Positions 21,501 to 30,004 of a stretch of DNA of 64,000 bases are shown in pieces. Position 1 is the first letter of the stretch. Each line of letters opens with the position of its first letter. The position numbers and the translations under genes are program-made. The notes under the pieces are model-generated. The model had not been told where the DNA came from. It did not search any database and saw only the letters and a list, made by a program, of their open reading frames with translations. The stretch comes from Mimachlamys varia (lineage: Eukaryota; Mollusca; Bivalvia; Pectinida; Pectinidae): the NCBI GenBank assembly GCA_947623455.1, contig OX392535.1, positions 37,658,688 to 37,722,687 of the forward strand, given 5' to 3'.

Positions 21501-24500
21501 TAAAAGCCAAAATACACATTATCTATAACTGCAGCAGAAGCTTGAATCCTGGATTGTACAGGCATATGTATATAATCAAAATATTTGGATTTATTTATAA
21601 AAGTCTTCTGTGTCGTTTGAGCAAGTAATTATTTATTCAGTCTGTCCATTTTATGAGAAATATCAGTCGGTCCATGTTGTATATATATTTCAAGCAATCA
21701 GTCCATGTTTTATGAGTATAATCTGTCCATACATGTTATATCAAATGAGTATAATCCATCCATTAATGTTGTATATAATCAATCAGTCCATGTTTTATGA
21801 GTATAATCTGTTCATCCATGTTATTTTGAATGAGTATAATCTGTCCATCCATGATATATCGAATGGGTATAATCTGTCCATCCATGTTATATCGAATGGG
21901 TATAATCTGTCCATTCATGTTGCATATAATCAATCAGTCCATGTTTTATGAGTATAATCTGTCCATCCATGTTATACTTAATCAGTGTCCAGTTGTAACA
22001 GTACATGTACAATCTATTTATCCAGGTTGCCTTTGAAGGAGTCCTATTCGGCACGGTCAAGTTCTGGATTGCCAGACGACTGACCAGAGGGAGAGCCACA
22101 TCCCTTTTTTACCTAGCCTATTTCACCACTACCTTGACGGTCATCCTGCCTCTCCTGTATCAGGCATTTGGGTCAAGCTTCCTGACCAACGTCCTTCAAT
22201 TCATCCTACAAACTCAAACAAGAGTAGGTGTCTTGTTTTTCTTTTAAATTCTTAAACAAGTTATCTGGAAGTAATTATAAATGATTACAAATCTAGATGA
22301 AACTATTTCAAATTCTTATTAAAAAAATAAATATAAAGTATAATATGAGAGAGTTTAGATTATGACAGCTTCAGTTTAGTCGGAAGAAAGTGTAGGGGTA
22401 TTGCTCATTTCCAACCAATAGGCAGCTTACCTAGGTCAAGTATACAGCTTGATGCTTAGATTTCTAAATTTCAAAACCTTTGCTTTATTGAGAGGATTTT
22501 ATATTATTATAATTAATTTTCCATTGCTTGTATGCAGAATGCGGCTTTCTGATCGGTTGAGATTTTCTTTTCATACCTCTATGAAAAGAAGATCTGAAAA
22601 GGCGCGAAAAATGTGAGGTCACAATGCGTCGATTGATGTTGCGTATTGATTTGTAAAAAATGATCAATTGTTAAATCAGTAAAATTGTACATAAACATGT
22701 TTTGAATTTAAAAAATAAGTTTCAAAAATTAATTATAAGCGTTGATGTCAATTATTATTTAGTTTCATAGGGTTATGAAACAAAATGCCTGCGAACTTTT
22801 GTAAGAATCCGAAACTCTTGTATTTTGTAGATACTGTATAACTATTAGAAGAACTCTTGTATTTTGTAGATACTGTATAACTATTAGAAGAACTCTTGTA
22901 TTTTGTAGATACTGTATAACTATTAGAAGAAATCTTGTATTTTGTAGATACTGTATAACTATAAGAAGAACTCTTGTATTTTGTAGATACTGTATAACTA
23001 TTAGAAGAAATCTTGTTATTTTTAGATACAGCTTCTGATCCTCTGGACAGTCCTGGTTGGGTTGAGTGTAGTGATCGTATATGTGAGGAATGCTTCAGCT
23101 GCTGGCAGCCAAGTATCGTCAGGACAACGAAAGATATTCCATCTAGTCATGTTGGCTGTGTATGTACCTGGGCTTCTAATGGACCCATCGTTTCTGTGGA
23201 CATCGTCTGTCATAGCTCTCGGGGTCATGGTCATTTTAGAGGTCAGTGTTAAAGGTCATGGTATGAGTAATACTAAGGGTGGTGGGGGGGGGGGGGGGGG
23301 CAGTGAGAGGCACCTGTATTATATATCATGGGTGGTGGGGTTAAAACCATATCTGTATACTATTCCTCATGTCAAATCTCCCTTAATATTTGATGGGTGG
23401 TGGGGTCTCTGAAAAAGTGACTCTTGCCCCTCCCATATGGTTAATTCTGGAACAGCTTTTAGTAAAATTGTTACATTTTGAATAGATCTGAAAGTAACAG
23501 TTTATATATGAAAAGTTACATGTTTTGTTAAAGGAAATATTATTCTTTTCTGCATATTTCAAGGTTATGTTTTTAGGTATGGTCTGAATTATTGGCAGCT
23601 GGAGTCAAATACCAAATCAATGATACAAAGCCATATTACTATTCTATTCCTTAATTTTACTTATTGCCCTCATGTCCCTACTTTTACCACTAATCCTTGT
23701 TTCCAAAATTTATCCTTAATTGATGACATATCATTATGCACTGAACGTCATTAAAAAATATCAAAACCCATTTCAGGTGATGAGGATAAATAGTATATGG
23801 CCTCTCGGAGCAATTTTAAAAGAGAATTACAAGGTATTTGTGGACAGTCAAGATCAAGGGGAGATAATCCTGACACCATTATATCTACTCCTTGGCTTAT
23901 TTTTACCTGTCTGGATAATCCCCATGGACAAACTAGACAGTAAGTATCATCTATTAGGAAATAGACTTTATCCTGATCAGCAATCATTATTTCTACGTAC
24001 AATGTACATGTATAGTGAAAAGTTTTTAAGGGAACATGTAAGTGTGAAGAAATTGGTACACACTATACACAAGAAAATTCCCAAACTAGTCCTGGATTGC
24101 ATTTGTCTATGACCAATTATAACTTTGAAAATTTTAGTAAAAAGGCATGACTGACATTGGAGAGCCTTATCTTACACCAGTGCAAATTGTAAGAAATGTT
24201 CTAAAAATAGTTCTTTTTGGTTGTCAGCGGGCGCGGGAGCATTTGTGTCAAACTGACACATCTTGTATGATATAAACTTTATCTATTGTACAACAATTAT
24301 GAAACAAATAATATTAGTCACTCTTGTTGGCCCGGATGTTAGCGCGCAAAAGGTTTTATTGTGGGAGGAAACCAGAGCACCCGTAGAAAACCCACATGGT
24401 CGGGCATGTGACCCCCATACGTTTTTTACATCCGGTCGGGGAATCGAACCCCTGCCGCATTGGTGAACGGCAAGTGCACTATCCACTGCACCACCCGACC

Positions 24501-26225
24501 ACCCTAGTTTATGCAAGAGTTGAAGAAGGCATATATTTAAGTCAAGGTGTCAGGTAAACAATAATCTGTATAAGGTTTTTTCTTCTAGATTTATTGAAAT
24601 AAGTTAATTTCTATTATCAAAATATGTTTCGTTTTTGTTTTTTTATTGTAGGCTCAGATTTACGGCTGTATGCTGGAGTTCTCTCCCTTGGGATAGGGGA
24701 CACCATGGCGTCTGTAGGAGGTACATATATGGGAAGACACAGATGGCCAGGTCGGTTACATCATTAATTTTGTAAATTGTGAAAAAAAAAAGAGTAAAAA
24801 TGTCGCTGCAACTTTGATAAAGACTAATTTGTAACTTATCTGTAAAATCTCAATAACCAAAAGGCCCAGCTACTGATATTTGACCTGTAGCATGCTAAGA
24901 AGAAAGACTTCCAAGTTCATTAAAATGAATGACCTTGACCTACTTTTAAGGTCACATTTATCACATTAAATGATTTCAATCTAACACTGAAACTTTGCAT
25001 ATAGCTGTATAATACATGTATTTTACTTTTAAGATTAAAACTGTGAGATTAATAATATGTGAGGGATTCAGGCCTATTGGGCCTCTTGTTCAAGTTATAA
25101 TTGCTTGCTATTGCCTTTCAGGAAGTAAGAAAACTATACAAGGGACGGCCATATCTATATTATCACAGTTTGCAGCTCTGTATGGTCTACATAGATTAGG
25201 TAGGTGCTGTATGATATCAGGACTATACTGTATATAAAATAATGACAATAAAGCTAACCAGTTTGGGTGGTCGGGTGGTGCAGTGGATAGCGCACTTGCC
25301 TTTCACCAAGGCAGCCACTGTTCAATTCCCCAATCGGACGTGAAAACGTATGGGGTCACCTGCCCAACCTCGTAGGTTTTCTCCGGGTACTCCTGTTTCC
25401 TTCCACAATAAGACCCCTCATGTGCTAACATTCGGGCCAACAAGCGATTAATATAAGTTGGATAACTTGTTTCATGATTGTTGTAAAATAAATAAAGTTT
25501 ATATATATACCAAATTCCAAACTAGGTCATTCTTTTTCAATTTCAAAGTGATTGGTTGTTGGATTCAATTTCAAGTTTCAAGGGAAATGGGGAGAAATAT
25601 TTTACTGCATGCACTAGGTAAGGGGGGGGGGGGGTAAACTGGAATCAGGTTGTCTGTCCGTCCATCTGTCTGTCTGTAGAAATATATCTTGTCCCGACAA
25701 CTACTCCTAAACCCATGAACCTAATTCAATGAAACTACACAGGAATGTTAGGAATCAAGTTTAAATGTGCACACAGGTTTTGTTTAGCAAAAATGGTTGT
25801 CATGGGAACCAGTGTAGCAAAAATGGTTGTCATGGGAACCAGGTCACTATACATAGCCCCAAAATAGCAGCACCACTGTATGCTCTCAAGGGATTTGAGA
25901 AAGATATATATATTGGTTAGTTGCTAAGGTCCTGTAACCATGGACAATAGTTTGTACAATACTTTGTGACAACCTAGATCTTGATCTGAGAAAGTCAATA
26001 GATAACGATTATGGTAATGCTAAAATCATGTGCTTTTCATGATGCCTATATTTTGATTCATATGTTTACAAATTATTTTTTCCTCTACCAGGTGTTGCAG
26101 TGATGTTTTGGCAGAGTATCCAGGCTGTGATATTGACTGCTCTCCTGGAGTCTCTGACTAGTCAAATAGACAATCTTGTTCTTCCTCTATATATGTTCTG
26201 CCTTCTCTCCATCCTACCAAGGTGA
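15567..26225 (+). CDS. DOLK: Dolichol kinase, complete, 12 exons
   Basis: CTP-dependent kinase that phosphorylates dolichol in the endoplasmic reticulum membrane, the last step in making dolichyl phosphate for N-glycosylation, O-/C-mannosylation and GPI anchors. Exons: 15567-15675, 16412-16511, 17246-17316, 18154-18294, 19899-20062, 21222-21272, 22026-22223, 23026-23241, 23777-23939, 24652-24750, 25122-25199, 26092-26225. All borders are GT/AG and all phases agree, giving about 507 residues (animal enzymes are near 540). Family marks: LPRSFTEGE in exon 5, FILQTQTR in exon 7, the kinase region RKIFHLVMLAVYVPG in exon 8, ILTPLYLLLG in exon 9, and the CTP-binding signature GDTMASVGGTYMGRHRWPG then SKKTIQGT at residues 419-445. 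SQIDNLVLPLYM lies near the C-terminus. Many hydrophobic segments fit a multi-pass membrane enzyme. Exon 4 was placed in the frame reading VGSLPVLETSFLL, which is the only one keeping phase with exon 5 (DVISLALFG). No damage is seen. Confidence 0.95.
16695..17099 (+). mobile_element. hAT-like MITE, 405 bp, with 8-bp target duplication
   Basis: Flanked on both sides by the identical octamer TCTAATTG (16687-16694 and 17100-17107). Terminal inverted repeats are TAGAGCTGAG at the left and CCCAGCCCTA at the right (8 of 10 paired). Subterminal TACCACGGTATAC and CCGGCAACCGGT repeats are present, and there is no open frame. An 8-bp duplication and GGGCTGGG-type ends are the mark of the hAT superfamily. 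It lies in dolichol kinase intron 2. Confidence 0.85.
17950..18105 (+). repeat. Dispersed repeat, plus copy, upstream of DOLK exon 4
   Basis: Blocks GAGAATTTAAGGGATTTTAT, TTTTTCTATATAAAGTAAGA, ATAATTTTGAATTTTTAATG, GATTTTCAGGAATAATATGG and TCGCCCCAAAGTGATC. The copy at 20735-20875 has the same blocks in the opposite orientation. It ends about 50 bp before exon 4. Confidence 0.7.
19298..19469. repeat. 172-bp fold-back element in DOLK intron 4
   Basis: Left arm runs TGTAAATATATAAGCATTGA, ACTGTTACCTGATGTAGTAT, ACGGACGATATGAATGCAAT and TTGGGTGACAGATAAAT. The right arm is its reverse complement with few mismatches and ends TTCAATGCTTATATTTACAT. The loop is about 12 bp. Arms of about 80 bp make this a very stable hairpin in the pre-mRNA. 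Confidence 0.85.
20735..20875 (-). repeat. Dispersed repeat, minus copy, downstream of DOLK exon 5
   Basis: Reverse-complement relative of 17950-18105: ATTACTTTGGGGCGACACTT, CCCATAATTTTCCTGAAAAT, TTCAAAATTATATCACTTTA and TATAGAAAAATTTCTTAG can be aligned block by block with that copy. Confidence 0.7.
21000..21205 (+). repeat. SINE-like segment with AAGCGCTT tail
   Basis: The 3' part GTAAAGCGCTTTTGAGTGGC, AGGGCGCCATATCAAATGTT and an ATT-type end match the tail at 5270-5362. The 5' part (GGTGGTATAGGACAAG ... GGCAGCTCCTGCGATCTCC) may be a diverged head; no clear tRNA boxes. It ends about 20 bp before exon 6. Confidence 0.5.
21640..21995 (+). repeat. Tandem repeat, ~30-35-bp units, in DOLK intron 6
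   Basis: Units of the form GAGTATAATCTGTCCATCCA, TGTTATATCGAAT and a variant with AATCAATCAGTCCATGTTTT repeat about ten times with variable length. The short open frames it creates are by-products. The array ends about 30 bp before exon 7. Confidence 0.75.
22480..22805 (+). repeat. Relative of the 53.8-54.6 kb fold-back repeat, in DOLK intron 7
   Basis: CCATTGCTTGTATGCAGAAT, TTTTCATACCTCTATGAAAA, GGCGCGAAAAATGTGA, AATTAATTATAAGCGTTGAT and TTTCATAGGGTTATGAAA match, in reverse orientation, blocks of the two copies at 53830-54600. Confidence 0.65.
22813..23032 (+). repeat. 39-bp tandem array abutting the acceptor of DOLK exon 8
   Basis: Five units starting at 22813, 22852, 22891, 22930 and 22969, and a sixth partial unit that contains the true exon 8 acceptor. 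Each unit has CTCTTGTATTTTGTAG then ATACTGTATAACTATTAGAA. The real border reads ATCTTGTTATTTTTAG then ATACAGCTTC, so every unit carries a copy of the 3' splice site. Confidence 0.85.
24262..24505 (-). mobile_element. tRNA-headed SINE, minus copy (DOLK intron 9)
   Basis: Read on the minus strand: GGGTGGTCGGGTGGTGCAGT, A box GTGCAGTGGATAGTGCAC, B box GGGGTTCGATTCCCC, body ACGTATGGGGGTCACATGCC, TTTTCTACGGGTGCTCTGG and AACATCCGGGCCAACAAG, ending near an ATAAAGTTTAT tail. The plus copy at 25262-25505 is the same family. Confidence 0.82.
25262..25505 (+). mobile_element. tRNA-headed SINE, plus copy (DOLK intron 11)
   Basis: GGGTGGTCGGGTGGTGCAGT, GGATAGCGCACTTGCC, GTTCAATTCCCCAATCGG, ACGTATGGGGTCACCTGCCC, TTTTCTCCGGGTACTCCTG, AACATTCGGGCCAACAAGCG, and a 3' end AAATAAATAAAGTTTATAT. 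Together with 24262-24505 it brackets exons 10 and 11 in opposite orientation. Confidence 0.82.
25855..26010 (+). mobile_element. 5'-truncated copy of the 3268-3618 SINE (DOLK intron 11)
   Basis: AGCAGCACCACTGTATGCTC, GGGATTTGAGAAAGATAT, TTGGTTAGTTGCTAAGGTCC and TGTAACCATGGACAATAGTT align with the 3' half of that SINE; the tail is diverged. Confidence 0.6.
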
Positions 26226-27325
26226 CATAGTCATATTTTCTCTATCCTTAATATGTAAAAGTGTGATGTCTTGTTGCGGAGAGATGTATGAAAGGAAATA
26301 TCTTGTGACAATGTAATGTATTGTATTGGGGAATACGATGATACGCAGTATTTTATTTATGGTTTTATATATATGTTACATAGTACACTATCAAACAAAG
26401 CCACCATTCCAATATCTTTAACTGTTAGACCACAAATCTAGAACAACTCACCATGGGATTAATTCTTGTTACTGGGTAATCTAGGTCATTTATTTATTTC
26501 TCCGTCACCTAAGACGAAGTCGCAGATGACCTATTGCCATTGCCTTTTGTCTAGCGTCCGTCGTAAACAATTGACACTTTCAACTTCTCAATAACCGTTA
26601 GACCTAGGGTCATGATATTGGATGTGTAGCAAGCTGGGACAAAGGGCTTCTAAGTTTGTTCAAATGAATGACCTTGACTGGCTTTCAAGGTCATAGGGGT
26701 CAAATGTTTGAAAATCTTCAAGCAACTACTTCTCAGTAAATCAAAAGCCCAGAGTACTGATATTTTGCTGGTAGCATGCTGGGATGAATGATTCTAAGTT
26801 TGTTCATTTACCCTCTTGCAAGGTCGACATAGGGATCAGATATATCAATATCTTTAAATTACTTAGCAGTAACCAATAGTCAGGTGAACCTTAAGGCCCA
26901 TAGGCCTTTTTTTTATTATACCAGGTACTTTGCTTTAACCAGGGACCTTGTCGACTTGTAAGTGTTCTGGCTCAAACTTGGTTGGGATTAATGATAATTA
27001 CAGTGTAAGGACACAACAACAAAAGCAATTGGTACTTGTGCATCAAAACTCAGGAGACCGTTAAGGCCAATAGGCCTCATGTTGGTTATATTTTTTTTTT
27101 CAGTGAAGGGAACTTCCACTGCAATTAACACAAAACAGAAAATACGGCGACATGGCACATTAAAATATTCTATTACTAAAATACACTGTGTAAGTCATAA
27201 ATAATAACAAACAGAATGAACAATTGTGTAAGATTATGATATCAATACAAACTATAATTGTACTATTATTATAACAATTACCATGTACTGAGTCTGGTGT
27301 AGAGGATACAGAATTCTGTACCAGA
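26226..27325 (+). repeat. 3' flank of DOLK with dispersed repeat
   Basis: After the stop codon, 26500-26910 holds a dispersed repeat with GACGAAGTCGCAGATGACC, AATGACCTTGACTGGCTTTC, AAGGTCATAGGGGTCAAATG and an end AAGGCCCATAGGCC. A second shorter end copy is at 27040-27085. Related copies are at 24840-25085 and 29480-29990. I see no gene. Confidence 0.55.
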
Positions 27326-29050
27326 AATTTATCATTGAATATCATTAAATATGTTGATGAAATTGCAATAGTATGTTGATTAAATGGTCATAGTATGTTG
27401 ATGAAATGGTAATACAGTAAAACCCCGTTATATCGCCACCCGTTGTACCGCCAAACCTGCTTATCGCCATTGATTTATTCAGAACGGATTTCCATCTACG
27501 TTAATGCACCCGTTTTACCGCCAAACTTGCCTATTGCCATCCGCCATACTATTTCCGGAACAAATGGTTAAAATAACACTATCATCACCTCGTTAATATC
27601 GTCAAATTGAGGTCAGAAGGACGCGTTGAAATGTTATTTTTACGTGACTGACTGCCGACTTATGTTAAACAGGTGACTGCGTGTACACACATGGAATCAA
27701 TGAACCATGGCTATTCCTTTGCTGTCTTTAATTTTTACTGGTAAGTTTCAGAAGTTATGATGAAAACAGTATCATGAAAACCATTCAAAATCGCGGAAAA
27801 AAAACATCCCTTTCCTCCTCATCATCAAAGGCCGACTCATTGCCGGCATTTTGCATCCAAGTTCGTGTTGGTCAAGGAAATCTCCGAGAGTATTTTTTTC
27901 GGCCAATCAAATTATACAGAATTACATGTTGGGAAGATGTCAACATTTCCGTATTAGACTCACAGCAAAACGGGGACATTCCCGTATTTGCTTTCGGACG
28001 GTAGGCCTACATGTATATGCCGCGATAAGCAGTCAGAGCGGTAGGTCTGCATCGCGGAATATGTCGCGATAGCACGATAAGGGATAAATGTATATTTATG
28101 TACAATTCGATGCAATAATGTGATATGAATGAATTATTTCTGAAGTTAATTTTGATCTTCAAAGTTTACAGTTGTTATTGAAACACTTGTTATAAGGTTT
28201 GGACGGCAAATTTAGGTTTGAATGGCGAACCTGATATACTGCCAAACTCGTTATATCGCCAACATCGCTGAGAACAGAAGGTGGCGATATAACGAGGTTT
28301 TACTGTAGTATGTTGATGAAATGGTAATAGAATGTTGATGAAATGGTAATACATGTAGTTTGTTGATGAAATGGTAATAGAATGTTGATGAAATGGTAAT
28401 ACATGTAGTTTGTTGATGAAATGGTAATAGAATGTTGATGAAATGGTAATACATGTAGTATGTTGATGAAATGGAAATAGAATGTTGATGAAATGGTAAT
28501 ACATGTAGTTTGTTGATGAAATGGTAATACATGTAGTATGTTGATGAAATGGTAATACATGTAGTATGTTGATGAAATGGAAATAGAATGTTGATGAAAT
28601 GGTAATACATGTAGTTTGTTGATGAAATGGTAATAGAATGTTGATGAAATGGTAATAGAATGTTGATGAAATGGTAATAGTATGTTGATGAAATGGTAAT
28701 AGTATGTTGATGAAATGGTAATAGTATGTTGATGAAATGGTATTAGTATGTTGATGAAATGTTAATAGAATGTTGATGAAATGGTATTAGTATGTTGATG
28801 AAATGGTATTAGTATGTTGATGAAATGGTAATAGTATGTTGATGAAATGGTATTAGTATGTTGATGAAATGGTAATACATGTAGTATGTTGATGAAATGG
28901 AAATAGAATGTTGATGAAATGGTAATACATGTAGTTTGTTGATGAAATGGTAATAGAATGTTGATGAAATGTTAATAGTATGTTGATGAAATGGTAATAG
29001 TATGTTGATGAAATGGTATTAGTATGTTGATATACATGTAATAGGATGTT
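27325..29050 (+). repeat. 22-bp tandem repeat (TGTTGATGAAATGGTAATAGTA), split by a transposon
   Basis: About three and a half degenerate units precede 27413 and about thirty follow 28306. The common unit is TGTTGATGAAATGGTAATAG plus TA or AA; some units are 3-7 bp longer (ATACATGTAG). On the minus strand it gives open frames rich in YYHFINILFPFHQH; these come from the repeat and are not genes. Confidence 0.85.
27415..28305 (+). mobile_element. 891-bp Tc1/mariner-pogo-type non-autonomous transposon
   Basis: The left end CAGTAAAACCCCGTTATATC continues GCCACC; the right end GGTGGCGATATAACGAGG continues TTTTACTG. They are inverted copies over about 26 bp with one mismatch. Both sides carry TA (27413-27414 and 28306-28307). 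TA duplication and CAGTAAAACC-type ends fit pogo/Tigger-like elements. The interior contains further CGTTATATCGCCA-like copies but no transposase. Confidence 0.85.
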
Positions 29051-30004
29051 GTATGTTGATGTTAGTGTAATTTTACATTATGATTTCCAATTTAATTGGC
29101 TCAAAATTACAGGCACAAGGCTGAAAATATCACAAAACGAAATTGTCCTCGGAATTAAAATTGCTCACACTATTTTTCAGCATTTTCAATTTTCTAAATC
29201 TTTGTAATTTTCTAAGCTGTATTTCCGTTAACTTGAAATGAACTAATTAAGTACAAATTGTTTGTTATGAAGAAATCATCTTGGTGGATGACATGCTGAA
29301 CGCTGTTGTGAGTAAAACATAAAAGTTCCAGCATGTTGCGGTTTTATAACTTACTAATTAAATGCTAAATTATTGATTCTCCTTGTAATAAAGAATGAAG
29401 AATGGATAATTGTTCTGTGGTATATATAAGGATTTATCTTTTATTTTGTTTAGTTATGACATCATTATCCATCGAAGCACAATTAAGGTCACATGGGCCA
29501 AATAAGTTATAAATCTTCAAACAACTTCATCTCAGTAACTAAATGACCCATATCGCACCAGATATTTGACCTTTAGCTAGTGTGCTTGGGAGAAGGGCAA
29601 ATTTTTTTAAAATGAATGACCTGGATTGAATTTCAAGGTCACTTGAATCAAATGTGTTAAAAAATCTTCGATCAAGTTCCCAATAACTAAAAGGCCAATT
29701 ACAGGTACTGAAATTTGGCATGTGGCTTGCTGAAGTAAATTACCTTGAACTATTACCTAGTATTTTTTAGGACACGGAAGTGAAATGCATTAAAATTTTC
29801 AAACAACTTCTTTTTTAAAATAACCAAAAGGTGCAGGGTACCAATATTGGGTTAAGTAGCATGCTTGGATGAAGGGCCTACTAAGTTTGTTGGAATGAAT
29901 GAACTTAACCCACTTTCAAGATCACAGAAATCAAATGTGTCAAAATCTTTCAACACGTTCTACTCGATAATGAAAAGCAACAGGGTACTGGTAATAGGCT
30001 TATT
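29050..30004. other. Spacer with dispersed repeat, no gene seen
   Basis: 29050-29470 is AT-rich without structure I recognise. 29480-29990 is a diverged copy of the dispersed repeat of 26500-26910 (ATGACCTGGATTGAATTTCA, AAGGTCACTTGAATCAAATG, GCATGCTTGG). Confidence 0.45.

Larger units (their letters stand above)
15676..26091 (+). other. Introns of dolichol kinase: content
   Basis: Introns total about 9 kb. Elements listed separately: a hAT-like MITE (intron 2), an inverted ~145-bp repeat pair (introns 3 and 5), a long hairpin (intron 4), a SINE-like segment (intron 5), a 33-bp-type tandem repeat (intron 6), a fold-back relative and a 39-bp array (intron 7), a G run at 23284-23300 (intron 8), and an inverted SINE pair (introns 9 and 11). 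Intron 10 (24751-25121) and part of intron 11 carry a dispersed repeat with ATGACCTTGACCTAC-like blocks, also found at 26500-26910 and 29480-29990. Confidence 0.6.

Noticed and set aside
23062..23412. Continuation of dolichol kinase exon 8 past 23241 through the G run
   Set aside because: Family alignment goes from VMVILE directly to VMRINSIWPLG in exon 9, with a GTCAGT donor at 23242; the tail is intron.
28190..28610. Minus-strand frames rich in YYHFIN and FPFHQH
   Set aside because: Product of the 22-bp minisatellite read in reverse.
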